From the NCBI GenBank assembly GCA_016271365.2, contig JADMNL010000022.1, positions 225,558,501 through 225,622,500 on the forward strand: 64,000 nt of DNA, given 5' to 3'. Below are positions 24,201 to 36,498 of this stretch, piece by piece (position 1 is the first letter of the stretch; each line of letters starts with the position of its first letter). The DNA is from Neoceratodus forsteri. Taxonomy: Eukaryota; Chordata; Ceratodontiformes; Ceratodontidae. The notes beneath the pieces are model-generated. The model was not told the DNA's origin. It ran no database searches and saw only the letters and a list, made by a program, of their open reading frames with translations. The position numbers were made by a program, and so were the translations under genes.

Positions 24201-24815
24201 TACCCACTTGGGACTTACCTAGCCTACTAGGCCACCTGCCTAATAGGGCACTATCCCATATGGACTTACCTAGGGTGGTGTCCTTCCTACCCAATAGGGT
24301 CCTACCCCTAGAGACTTAGCTAGGCTTCTAGCACACTGCCTGATAAGGTACTAGCACCTAGAGACTTATCTAGGCTACCGCCATGCCTACCCGATAGGTT
24401 CCTATCCCCTAGGGACTTACCTAGGCAGGTGTCCTTCCTACCCGATAGGGTCCTATTACCTGGGCTACTAGACCACCCGTCCGATAGAGTCCCATCTATG
24501 ACTTACCCCACTAGTAGGCTAGCTGCTCCATAGGGTTGTACCCCCTATGGACTTACTTAGGCTACTAAGACAGTACCTGACAGGGTCCTACCCCCTAGGG
24601 ACTTGCCTAGCCTACTAGCACACTACCCGATAGGGTCCTAACCTCTAGGGACTTACCTAGGCTACTAAGCCACCTGCCTGATAGGGTCCTTCCCCCTAGG
24701 GACTTACCTAGGCTACTGCCATGCCTACCCTATAGGGACTTACCGAGGCTGGTGCCCAACCTACCCGACAGGGTCCTACCATCTAGGGACTTAATGAGCT
24801 ACTAGCAAACTACCC
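21284..24815 (+). repeat. S50 satellite array, orientation f
   Basis: About 70 units of 50 bp. The constant half (GATAGGGTCCTACCCCCTAG to ACTTACCTAGGCT) alternates with a variable segment of about 15 bp of four main types. The r-to-f join at 21,283/21,284 is identical to that at 45,082/45,083. Near 22,565 about 0.55 kb is missing relative to 46.3-46.85 kb, and 22.75-23.3 kb is rich in small changes. It ends abruptly in S90 at 24,815. Confidence 0.94.
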
Positions 24816-26100
24816 GATGGAAACACTGTGAAAGGTCTGAGGTGTTTGTTTTGGACACCTGATGTGACATTTTTATTTTTACCAAAAATGGGCTCCAGGT
24901 AATTTATGGATCTAGAGTAAAAGATCTGCTGAGGTCATTAAGGCCACCAGGGTGTTATTTTCATTTTTTGCCAAAAATGGTTCCAGGTGATCTTTTGAGC
25001 CAGGGTGAATGGTATGCAAAGGACATTTTGGCCACCAGAGGTAACATTTTTATTTATTTTTAACAAAATAGGTTCCAAGTTATGTATGGAGCAGGGGTAA
25101 AAGCAAGTTTTCAAAAAGTGGGTTCAGGTAATCTGTGGAGCTAGGGGTGAATGGTATGAGGTGGTTGTTTAGGCTTTCTGAGGGGTACTTTTATTTTGCT
25201 GAACTGTGTTCAGTTGGACTATAGAAACATTGAAGGTCTGAGAGTTCTTTGGATCACCTGATGACATTTTATTTTTCCCAAAAATGGGTTCCAGGTAATT
25301 TTTGGATCTGGAGTAAAAGATCTGCAGTGGTCATTTAGGACACTAGAGGTAATGTTTTCATTTTTACTAAAAATTGGTTCCAGGTGATTTATGGAGCTGA
25401 GGGTAAAGGTCTGTGGTAGTCATTTTCACCACCTGAGGTGACATTTCTATTCATTTTTTGCCAGAAAGTGGTTCCAGGTGATTTATGTCACCTGGATAAA
25501 AGGTATGCAGTGGACCTTAAGGCCATTAAGGGTTATATTTTAAAGTTTGCCAAAAATGGTTCCAGGTGATCTATGGAGCCACAGTGAATAGTATACAGTG
25601 TTCAGTTCAGCCACCTGAGCTAATATTTTTATTTTTACCAAAAATGGGTTTCCAGATTATGTATGGAGCAAGGGTAAAATTCCTTTATGCCACCTGAGGT
25701 GATATTTTCATTTGTTGCCATAAATGGATTTCAGATGATCTATGGAAGCAGATTCAAAGTTCCTCAGTGGTTGTTTAGGCCACCTGAGGTGAAATTTATA
25801 TATTTGCTGAAAATAGGCTGCAGGTGATTTATGATGCTGAGACTAAAGGTCTGAGGTTCTCGTTTAGGCCACCTGAGGTGATATACTTATTTTTGCCAAA
25901 AATTCAATTCAGATGATTTGTGGATTGGTAAAAGGGTAAGAAGTCATTTAGGTCACCTGAGGTTAATGTAGGTGGTCATTTAGGCCACCGAAGTGATAAT
26001 TTTATTTTCCAAAATGGTTACAGGTGATCTGTGGAGTAAGTGTGAAAAGTCTCATGTGGTTGTTTAAGCCACCTGAGTTGAAATTTTTATTTGTTTCAAA
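24816..26100 (-). repeat. S90 satellite, R
   Basis: S90 units in R. The breakpoint from S50 has no insert between the families, unlike the RNase H-marked boundaries. The last 700 bp are an inverted relative of 30.3-30.8 kb. No gene was found. Confidence 0.92.
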
Positions 26101-26478
26101 ATGGGTTTTAGTCCGAGCCCAACCCTAACCCTAACCATGAATCTAACCGTAAACCTGGCTCTAACACTAATCATAACCCTAACACTAACCCTAACCATAG
26201 CCCAAGTCCTAGCCCTAACTCTAACCCTATCCCTAACACTGACCCTAACCCTGACCCTAACCTTAACCCTGAACCTATCCCAAACCCTTACCCTTGCTGT
26301 AACCCTAATCCTAACCCTAAGACTAACCCTAACAATAGCGCAAGCCCTAACCCTAACTCTAACTCAAAGCCTATCCCCCACCCTCACATTCCCCTAACCC
26401 TAAACCTAACCGTAACCCTAATCATCACCCTAAATCTCACCCTAACCCTAACCCTTATCCTATCCCTCACCCTATCCC
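26101..26478 (+). repeat. Degenerate telomere-like tract, CCCTAA strand
   Basis: Irregular runs of CCCTAACCCTAACC mixed with variants such as CTGACC, CCATAG and CCCTAT. The 98-residue TLTLTL open frame (26,101-26,397) is an artefact of the hexamer. It is too degenerate and too internal to be a functional telomere. Confidence 0.88.
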
Positions 26479-28516
26479 TAAATGACCACTGCCAACCTTT
26501 TACCCTAATCCCATGAATCACCTAAATTGCTTTTTTCCCAGAAATAAATATATCATCTTAGCTGGCCTAAACTACAACCTCAGACCTTTCACCCCAGCTC
26601 CATAACTCACCTGCAACCCATTTTCTGCAAATATGTAAATTGTACCTCAGGTGGCCTAAACACCTGCTGAGAAACATTGAATCTGGCTCCGTAGATCACC
26701 TGAAATCCATTTATGACAAAAAATTAAAATATCACCTCAGGTAGCATAAATGACCGTCTACCCTTGCTCCATACATAACCTGGAACCCATTTTTGGTAAA
26801 AATTAAAATATTACCTCAGGTTGACTAAATGACCACTGCATTCCATTCACCCTGGCTCAATAGATCATCTGGAACCATTTTTGTCAAAAATTAAAATATC
26901 ACCTCTGGTTTCCTAAAGGTCCACTGCAGATCTTTTATCCTGGCTAAATAAATCACAAGGAACCTATTTCTGGCAAACAATGAATAAAAATATCACCCCA
27001 AGTGGCCTAAATGACCACTGAGGACCTTTCACCTTGGCTCCATAAATCACCTGGAACCTATTTTTAGTAAAAATAAAAATATCACCTCTGGTGGCCTAAA
27101 TCTCCAATGCAGATCTTTCAATCCAGATCCATAAATTATCTGGAACCCATTTTTGGTAAAAATAAAAATGTCACATCAGGTGTCCAAAACAAACTCCTCA
27201 GACCTTTCATAATGTTTCCATAGATCAATTGAACACAGTCTTGGCAAAAATAAAAATTTCACCTCAGGTAGCCTACACAACCACCTCGTAACATTCACCC
27301 AAGCTCCACAGATTACCTACAACCCACTATTTGAAAAACTAAAAATTTCACTGCAGGTGGCTTAAATGAATATCATGGACATCTCACCTCAGCTCCAGAC
27401 ATCACCTGGAATCCATTTTTTGCAAAAATAAAAATTTCACCTCAGGTGGCTTAAACAACCATCATTGACTTTTCACAATGACTCCATTGATCAACTGGAA
27501 CCCATTTTTTGGCAAAAATAAATGAATCACCTCAGCTGGCCTAAATGACCACCACCTTCATTTAACCTCAGGTGAGCTTAATGACCACTGCCTATCTTTT
27601 ACCCCAATCACATAAATCACCTGAAATACATTTTTAGCAAAAATAAATATATCACATCAGGTAGCGTAAAAGTCCACTGCAGACCTATCACCCCAGCTCC
27701 ACAAATCTCCTGGAACCCATTTTTGGCAAAAATGAAAATATCATCACTGCAGACCTTTCACCCGACTCCATAAATCACCTGGAACCAATTTCTGGTAAAA
27801 ATAAAAATATTACTTCTCCTGGCCTAAATGGCCACTGCAGATCTTTTACTATGGATCCATAAATTACCTGGAACCATTTCTGGCAACTCTGAATAGAAAT
27901 GTCACTCCAGGTGGCCTAAATGACTACCACAGACATTTCACCTCGGCTCTGTAAATCACCTGGGACCTAATTTTTAGTAAAAATAAAAACATTACCTCTG
28001 GTGGCCTAAATGACCACTGCAGATCTTTTACTCCAGATCCATCAATTACCTGGAACCAATTTTTGGGAAAAATTAAAATGTCACATCTGGTGTCCAAAAC
28101 AAACTCCTCAGACCTTTCATAATGATTCCATAGATCATCTTGAACACTGTTTTTGCAAAAATAAAAATTTCATCTCAGGTGTCCTAAATGACTACCTTGT
28201 ACCATTCACCCTAGCTCCACAGATTATCTGGAACCCATTTTGGCAAAAAATTTCAATATCACCCTTTGTGTCTTAACAATTCACTGTGGTCCTTTTACCC
28301 CAGTGCCATAAATCAATTGGAACCTGTATTTGGTAAAGAAATGATATCTCCTCTGGTGGCCAAAATGACCACACTAGACTTTTTATCTATAATATCAATT
28401 GAAACCATTTTTGCAAAAATAAGAACTATAGCATCAGGTAGCTTAAATGACCACCATGGACATTTCACCTCAGCTCCAGATATCACCTGGAATCCATTGT
28501 TTTGCAAAAATAAAAT
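26479..28516 (+). repeat. S90 satellite, F, between two telomere-like tracts
   Basis: S90 units. The first 400 bp match 30.44-30.84 kb but lack the M50T minisatellite: at about 26,880 the unit is uninterrupted, so this is an empty site. No gene was found. Confidence 0.92.
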
Positions 28517-28755
28517 TCAGGGCTAGGTTAGGGTTATAGGTTTGGGTTTATTACTGTTAGCGCTAATGCTCGGCTAGGATTAGGTTAAGTTAGGTCAGGA
28601 TTAGGGTTAGAGCAAGTGTTAGGGTTAGGCATTAGGGTTAGGGTTAGGGCTAGGGCAAGGGTTAGGGTTAGGGTTAGCTTTAGTGTTAGGTTTAGGAGAA
28701 GAGTTAATGTTAGGGTGAGGGTTAGAGTTAGGGTTAGGGTAAGTGTTAGGGTTAA
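28517..28755 (-). repeat. Degenerate telomere-like tract, TTAGGG strand
   Basis: TTAGGGTTAGGGTTAGG with TTAGAG, TTAGTG and TTAGGC variants. It is opposite in strand to the tract at 26.1 kb, so the pair brackets 2 kb of S90. Open frame 28,585-28,836 is translated repeat. Confidence 0.88.
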
Positions 28756-29035
28756 AATGTTCACTTGTTCTCCAAAATGAGTTCCAGGTGAGTTATGAAG
28801 CCTGGGCGAAAGGTCAGCAGGGGTTGTTAAGGCCACCTAAGTTGATATATTTCTTTTTTTGCCAAAAATGGTTTTCATGTGAGTTTTGTAGCCGGTGTAA
28901 AAAGTATAAGGTCGTCATTCAGGCAATATTATTTTTTGTTTGCTAAAAATTTTGGTTCCAGTTTATTTACAGAGCTGAGGAAAAAGGTCCTTAGTGGATG
29001 TATTGGCCAACAGGAGTGATATTTTCATTTTTCAG
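28756..29035 (-). repeat. S90 satellite, R
   Basis: About three R units related to 6.65-6.89 kb and, inverted, to 36.1-36.3 kb. Nothing else was seen. Confidence 0.88.
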
Positions 29036-29721
29036 CTCAATGAAATCAATGAAAAAAATCAATGAAAGATGGTCTAAATGACCACACTGGACCTCTTACA
29101 CTGGCTCCATAATTTCACATTGAAACCATTTTTGGCAAAAATAAGAAATATTACCTTAGGTGGCTTAAATTACCACCATGGATATTTGACCTCAACTCCA
29201 GATATCACCTGGAATTCATTTTTTGCAAAAATAAAAAAATCCCCTCAGGTGACTTAAACAACCATTGTGGACTTTTCACAATGACTCCATGCATCACCTG
29301 GAACCCATTTTTGGCAAAAATTAAAATATTACCTCAGGTGGCTTAAACGACCACCATGGATATTTGACCTCATCTCCAGATATCTCCTGGAATTAATTTG
29401 TTCACTGCAGACCTTTCACCCCAGCACAATAAATAATCTAGAATCCATTTTTGACAAAGATATACATTTCACCTAAGATGTCCTAAATGACCACCGTGTA
29501 CTATTAAGCCTGTACAAATTGATCTCTTGGAACCAATTTGTGGCAAAAATGAAAATATCACTCCTGCTGGCCCATACATCTACTACAGACCTTTTTCCTC
29601 AGCTTTATAAGTAAACTGGAACCCAAATTTTTAGCAAACTAAAAATAATATTGCCTGAATGATGACCTTGAACTTTTTACACCGGCTACAAAACTCACAT
29701 GAAAACCATTTTTGGCAAAAA
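29036..29721 (+). repeat. S90 satellite, F (start of direct copy B)
   Basis: F units. A short irregular run of ATGAAATCA/ATGAAAAA at 29,040-29,070 marks the R-to-F switch. From about 29,290 the sequence is paralogous to 8,966 onward. Confidence 0.88.
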
Positions 29722-29729
29722 ACAATAAA

Positions 29730-30047
29730 CAAGGCCACTGTTTTTCAGTTTTAGGGCTGCCTGAAGACAAAGATTTCATGGAATCTGGCATTTTATATCA
29801 GATCAGTAGATCTACAAAACTTGTGTTTTTCTTTTAATTCCTTCCTGTACTATTTTCAATTTGCTCTATTTAATGCTCTGTATATTAAGCCTTCTTTAAT
29901 TCTGATTACGTATGCACATACTAAAGAATGATAGCAGAATCCCAGTAAAATCTGGAAATTAGAGTAACAATCACCGGTGTAATTCCAGAATCTGAAGTCT
30001 TCAAAACGGAATTTCATTATTTTAATCACTGCAAATCAATGGCCTTG
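29730..30047. mobile_element. hAT-like MITE, copy B
   Basis: A 318-bp non-autonomous element. Terminal inverted repeats CAAGGCCACTG and CAATGGCCTTG pair with one mismatch, and pairing extends with mismatches to about 19 bp. The flanks are identical 8-bp direct repeats ACAATAAA at 29,722-29,729 and 30,048-30,055, the target-duplication length typical of hAT transposons. The related S90 unit at about 36,205-36,235 has no insert. No transposase frame is present. Confidence 0.86.
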
Positions 30048-30055
30048 ACAATAAA

Positions 30056-30850
30056 TCAGCTTAGGTGGCCTTAATGACCACTGCTGACCTTTCACCCAGG
30101 CTTCATAACTCACCTGGAACTCATTTTTGGAGAACAAATGAACATTTTACCACAGATAACCTAAATAACCATTGAGGAACTTTGAACCTTGCTCCATAGA
30201 TCACTTGGAACCCATTTTTGGCAAAAATTAAAAACATCTTCCCTGGTTGCCTAAAGCTCCTCTGCAGACCTTTCCCCATGGATCCATAAATCACCTGGAG
30301 CCAATTTATGGGAAAAGTAAAAATATCTCCTATCCTGGCCTAAATGACCACTGCAGGTATTTTACTCTGGATCCATGAATTACCTGGAACCCATTTTGGC
30401 AAAAATACAATTATCACCTCAAGTGGCCTATAACCTCAGGTGGCCTAAATGACCACTGCCAACCTTTTACCCTAATCCCTTGAATCACTTAAATTGCATT
30501 TTTGGCAAAAAATAAATTTATCACCTCAGCTGGCTTAAACTACAACCTCAGACCTTTCACCCCAGCTCCATAACTCACCTGCAATCCATTTTCCGCAAAT
30601 ATGTAAATTGCACCTCAGGTGGCCTAAACACCTACTGCAGAACATTGAATCTGGCTCCATAGATCACATGAAATCCATTCATGCCAAAAAATAAAAATGT
30701 CACCTCAGGTGGCATAAATAACCTTCTACCCTTGCTCCATACATAACCTGGAACCCATTTTTTGGTAAAAATTAAAATATTACCTCAGGTTGCCTAAATG
30801 ACCACTGCATTCCATTCACCCTGTCTCAATAGATCATCTGGAATGATTTT
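30056..30850 (+). repeat. S90 satellite, F
   Basis: F units, cleaner than the paralog at 9.67-10.39 kb. Nothing else was seen. Confidence 0.92.
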
Positions 30851-31512
30851 TTTGTAATTTTGTGCTCTTTCAGCCATATCCCAGTTTATATTTTTACGGG
30901 CTGCAATTTTGTGCTCTTCCAGCTATAACCATTTTATACTTTACCTTGGCTGTAATTATGTGCTCTTCCAGCCATAGCCCATTTTATACTTTTCCCATGC
31001 TGTTATTCTGTGTTCTTCCAGCCACAGCCCAATTTATACTTTTCACAAGCTGCAGTTTTGTACTCTTCTGGCTATTGCGCAATTTATACTTTACCCAGGC
31101 TATAATTTGAGGTCTTCCAGCTATAGCCCAGTTTATTCTTTTTCCAGGCTGTAATTTTTGTGCTCTTCCAGCTATAGCCATTTTATACTTTTCCTTGGTT
31201 GTAATTATGTGCTCTTCCAGCCATAGCCCAGTTTATACTTTTCTCAGGCTGTTATTCTGTGTTTGTCCAGCCATAGCCAAATTTATACTTTTCATGAGCT
31301 GCAGTCTTGTACTCTTCCAGCTATAGTGCAATTTATACTTTTCCCAGGCTCTAATTTGTGGTCTTCCAGCTATAGCCCAATTTATTATTTTCACGATCTG
31401 CAGTTTTGACCGCTTCCAGCCATTGCCCAGTTTACACTTTTCCCAGGCTGTAATTGTGTACACTTCCAGCTATAGCCCAATTTATACATTTCCCAGGTTG
31501 TAATTTTGTGCT
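30851..31512 (+). repeat. M50T T-rich minisatellite, 50-bp unit, copy B
   Basis: About 13 units of 49-51 bp with the anchors GTGCTCTTCCAGCCATAGCC and TTTATACTTTTCCCAGGCTG. It begins and ends inside one S90 unit. The open frames at 30,862-31,110 and 31,233-31,463 are translated repeat. Confidence 0.93.
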
Positions 31513-33400
31513 CAGGTAGCATAAATGTAAACCACAGTTCTTTCAGCCCTGCTCCATGAGTCAACTGGAACCAATTTTGTGCAAAAATTTAAATTTCACT
31601 ACAGGTGACCTAAATGACCACTGCATCACATTCACTCCATAGATCACCTGGAACCCATTTTTGGCAAAAAATAAAAATTGCAATCCTTGTGGCCTCAATG
31701 ACCACTTTGGACATTTTACACCAGCTCCCTCAATCACCTAGAAACCATTTTTGGAAAAAAAAAATCTCAGTTGGAATAAACTACCAAAGTTGATCTTTCA
31801 ATCCAACTATTTAACTCACCGAACACCCAATTTTGAAAAAATAACACATTTCAACTCAGGTGGCTTAAAGAACCATAAAGAAACTTTCAACCAGGCTCCA
31901 TAGATCAGCTGGAGCATGTTTCTGGGAAAAACTAAAAATATCACCTCATGTGGCCAAAACGACCTCCACAAACCTTTTACCCCAGATTCATATCACCTGG
32001 AACAAATTTTAACAAAAAGAAAAATCACCTAATGTGGCCTAAATGACCACTGCATATCTTTTGCTGTGGATACATTCATTTCTTGGATCCCAGTTTGGGA
32101 AAAATACAGATATCACCTCAGGTGGCCAAACAATAATCTCAGACCATTCACATCAGCTCCATTAAACACCTGCAACCCACTTTTTAAAAAACCAAAAATA
32201 TCTCCTCACATGGCTAAAATAACCAATGTGGACATTTTACCTCAGCTCCAGAGATCACCTGGAATTCTCTGTTTGCAAAAATTAAAATTTCATCTCAGGT
32301 GGCTTAAACAACCATCACAGACTTTTCACAATGACTCCAGAAATCACCTGAAACCCATTTTTGGTAAAAATAAAAATATTGTCCCTGGTTGTCTAAAGGT
32401 CCTCTGCAGACCTTTCAACCTGGGTTCATAAATCACTTGGAGCCAATTTCTGGAAAAAATGAAAATATCACCTCTCCTGGCCTAAATGACCACTGCAGAT
32501 CTTATACTCTGGATCCATGCATTACCAGGAAGCCATTTTTGGCAAAAATAGATCACCACCTACCTTTAACCTCAGGTGTAGTAAATGACCAGTGCCAACA
32601 TTTTACCCCAGTCCCATGAATCACCTGAATTGCATTTTTGGCAAAAATAAATATATCACCTCAGCTGGCCTAAACTACAACCTCAGATCTTTCACCCCAG
32701 CTCCATAAATCACCTGGAACCCATTTTCAGCAAATATATAAATTGCACCTCACTTGGCCTAAACGACCACTGCATACCATTCACCCTGGCTCCATAGATC
32801 ACCTGGAACCATTTTGGGCAGAAATGAAAATATCACCCCGGTGGCCTAATGGTCCACTGCAGACCTTATATCCAGGTGCCATAAATCACTTGGAACCAAT
32901 TTTTGGTATAAAATGTATAGAAATATCAACCCAGGTGCCCTAAATGTTCACCAGAGACCTTTCACTTTTGCTCAATAAATCACCTGGATCCAATTTTTAG
33001 TTAAAATAAAAACATAACCTCTGGTGACCTAAATGACAACTGCAGATCTTTTCTCTCCAGATCCATAAATTACCTGAACCCATTTTTGGTAAAAATAAAA
33101 ATGTCACATCAGGTGTCCAAAACAAACTCCTCAGACCTTTCACAATGTTTCCATAGATCACCCTGAACCCAGTTTTTGCAAAAATAAATATGACACCTCA
33201 GGAGGTCTAAACAACCACCTTGTACCATTCACTCTTGCATAACAGATTACATGGAACCCATTTTTGGCAAAAAAAAGTCACCCCTTGTCAATTAAAAGTT
33301 CACTGTGGACCTTTTTACTCAGTGTAAGAAATCAACTGGAACCTATTTTTGGTAAAAAGGAAAAGTGATATCACCTCAGGTGGCCGAAATGACCACACTG
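31513..33400 (+). repeat. S90 satellite, F
   Basis: F units. Includes the sequence from 32.65 kb on that is missing from copy A. The open frame at 32,066-32,431 is translated satellite. Confidence 0.92.
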
Positions 33401-33556
33401 GAGGATCTTAGTGGAGAGCAGGTGCTGATCTTGACTGTGACAAGTGACCATGGCTCAGGGGATGCAGAGGAAAAACCTGCCCTGCCAGATATGGGACAGG
33501 ACAGTGGCACCATTAGGTTGGGAACAGTGGGGGTTAGCAACATGCCTGACATTTAG
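33401..33556 (+). other. Insert D, unique 155-bp segment
   Basis: GC-rich unique sequence occurring once, between F satellite on the left (ending ACCACACTGG) and R satellite on the right (starting CATTTAGGCC). It stays open in one frame, including LTVTSDHGSGDAEEKPALPD, and the frame closes at the first satellite codon. I recognise no domain. It may be a captured fragment of a retroelement or host gene; there is no splice or start evidence strong enough to call a gene. Confidence 0.5.
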
Positions 33557-33944
33557 GCCAGCTGAGTTCATATTATTATTTTTGTCAAAAATGGGTTAAA
33601 GGTGATTTATGGAGCCTCTGTAAAAGGTCCACGGTGGTCATTTTTGCCACCTGATATGATGTTTTTCCTTTTTGCCAAAAATGGGTTCTAGGTGATTTAT
33701 GGAGCTGGGTACAAATGTCCACAGTGGTCATTTAGGTGTCCTGAGGTGATATTTATACTTTTGAGAAAAAAACTGGGTTCCAGGTGATCTGTGGAGTCAT
33801 TATAAAAGGTCACCGATGGTTGTTTAGGCCACCTGAGGTGAAAGTTTTATTTTTGCCAAAAATTGGTTCCAGATGATTTATGGAGCTGGGGTCAAATGTC
33901 CACAGCTGTGGTTTAGGCCACCAGAGGAGTTATTTTTATTTTGA
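33557..33944 (-). repeat. S90 satellite, R
   Basis: About four R units. The R-to-F switch at 33,944 coincides with the break in homology to the inverted block 1-8,965. Confidence 0.9.
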
Positions 33945-36468
33945 CTTTCACAGCAGCTCTATTAATCACCTGCAACACATGTTTGGTAAAAACTAAAGGT
34001 ATTTTCTCAGGTGACCTAAATGACCTCTTTGGACCTTTGACACAGGCTCCATTAATCACCTCAAACCCATTTGTTTGCAAAAATAAAAATATCATCTCAG
34101 GTGTTATAAATGACCACCACAGACCTTTCACTCCAACTTAATATATCACTTCAAACCCAGTTTTGCATAAATTACCTGGAACACATTTTTGATCAAAATA
34201 AAAATGCCACATCATGTGTCCTAAGCAAACACCTCAGACCTTTCACAATGTCTCCAAAGATCACCTTGAACCCAGTTTTGCAAAAATAAAAATTTCACCT
34301 CCGGTGGCATAAACGACCACCTAGTACAATTCACCCTAGCTCCACAGACTAGCTGGAACCCATTTCTGGCAAAAATTAAAAATATCATCACTGGTTGACT
34401 AAAGGTCCTCTGCAGACCTTTCACCCTTGATCCATAAATACAATTTCTGGTAAAAAATAAAAATATCACCTCTCCTGGTCTAAATGACCACAGCAGATCT
34501 TTTACTCTGGATCCATGTATTACCTGGAACCAATTTTTGGCAAAAATACAATTATCACCTCAGGTGGCCTAATCACCACTACCTACTTTTAGCCTTAGGT
34601 GGCCTAAATGACCATAGCCAACCTTTTATCCCACTCATGTGAATCACCTGAACTGCATTTTTGGCAAAAATAAATATATAACCTCAGCTGGCCTAAACTA
34701 TAACCTCAGACTTTTCACCCCAGGAGCATAAATCACCTGTAACCCATTTTAGGCAAATATATAAATTGCACCTCAGGTGGCCTAAATAACTACTGAGGAA
34801 CATTGAATCTGGCTCCATAGACCACCTGAAACACGTTTATGGTAAAAAATAAAAATATCACCTCCAGTGCCATAATTGACCTTTAACCCTTGCTCCATAC
34901 ATAACCTGGAACCCAATTTTAGTAAAAATAAAAATATTACCTCAGGTGGCCTAAAGCTCCACTGCAGACCTTTTATCCAGGCTTCATAAATCATGTGGCA
35001 CCTATTCACCTATCCCTGGCAAAAAAGTAATACAAATATCAAACCACGTAGCCTAAATGACAATTGCAGACCTTTCACCTTTGCTCCATAAATCACCTGG
35101 AACAAATTTTTAATAAAAATAAAAATATCACCACTGGTGACCTAAACAACCACAGTGGATCTTTTACTCCAGATCCATAAATTACATGGAACATATTTTT
35201 GGTAAAAATAAAAATGTCACATCAGGTGTCCAAAATAAACACCTCAGACCTTTCACAATGTTTCCAAAAAACACCTTGAACCCAGTTTTGGCAAAAAGAA
35301 AAATTTAGTATCAGGTGGCCTAAACAACGACCTTGTACCATTCACTCTAGCTCCACAGATTAGCTGGAACCCACATTTGGGAAAAAATAAAAATATCACC
35401 CCTTGTGTCCTGAACGTTCACTGTGGACCTTCTACCCCAGTGCCATAAATCACCTTGAACCTATATTTGGCAAAAAAAATGTTTATCACCTCAGGTGGCC
35501 TAAATGACCACACTGGACATTTTACACAGGCTCCATCATTTGACCTTGAAACCATTTTTGGCAAAAAGTAGAAATATCACTTCAGGTAGCTTAAATGACC
35601 ACTGTGGATATTTCACCTCAGCTCCAGATATCACCGGGAATTAATTTTTTGCAAAAATAAAATTTTCTCCTCAGGTGACTTAAACAACCATTGTGGACTT
35701 TTCACAATGACTCCATAGATCCACTGGAACCCATGTTTGGTAAAAATAAAAATATTACCTCAGGTGGTCTAAATGACTGCCACCTACTTTTAACCTCAGG
35801 TGGCCTAAATGACCACAGCCTGCCTTTTACCTCAATTCTGTAAATCTCCTCAATCTCATTTTTGGCAGAAATAAATATATCACCTCAGGTTGCTTAAATG
35901 ACAACCTCAGACCTTTCACCCCAGATCCATAAATAATCTAGAACCCATTTTTGACAAAGATATAAATTTCACCTAAGGTTTCCTAAATGAGTAGCGTGTA
36001 CCATTCAGCCTGGATCCATAGATCTCCTGGAACCTACTTTTGGCAAAAATAAAAATATCACTCTTGTTGGCCAAAAGGTCTACTATAGACCTGTTTCCCC
36101 AGCTCCATAAATAAATTGGAACCCACATTTTTGGCAAACAAAAAACAGTATTGCCTAAATGACCACTTTGAACTTTTTACACGGCTACAAAACTCACATG
36201 AAAACCGTTTTGGCAAAAAAAAATCAACTTAGGTCACCTTAATGACCAATGCTGACCTTTCACTCCAGCTTTATAACTCACCTGCAACTCATTTTTGGAA
36301 AAAAAATTACATTTCACTTCAGGGGACCTAAACAACCGCCGAGGAACTTTGAACCAGACTCCATAGATCACCTGGAACCTATTTTTGGAATAAACTAAAA
36401 ATATTTTCTGTGGTTGCCTGAAGATCCTCTGCAGACCTTTCACCATGGCTCCATTAATCACCTGGAAC
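33945..36468 (+). repeat. S90 satellite, F
   Basis: F units that are the inverted paralog of 6.47-8.97 kb and, from about 34.67 kb, the direct paralog of 12.04-13.66 kb. No gene was found. Confidence 0.93.
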
Positions 36469-36498
36469 CAATTCCAGGTGATCTATGGAGCCATGGTG
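36441..36498. other. 27-bp-arm palindrome at an S90 F-to-R switch
   Basis: Arms 36,441-36,467 and 36,472-36,498, both built on CACCATGGCTCCAT and ATCACCTGGAA, differ at two positions and surround CCAA. This is the best-preserved switch; copies are at 6,440-6,497 and about 13,630-13,690. Confidence 0.87.

Noticed and set aside
20005..24815. CRISPR array (regular short repeats with variable segments)
   Set aside because: Repeat and variable parts are contiguous and recur as a few shared cassettes, there are no unique spacers, no cas genes, and the context is eukaryotic.
26101..26397. 98-residue TLTLTL open frame
   Set aside because: Product of the CCCTAA-like hexamer; no gene context.
26101..26478. 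True chromosome end
   Set aside because: The tract is highly degenerate and flanked on both sides by kilobases of S90.
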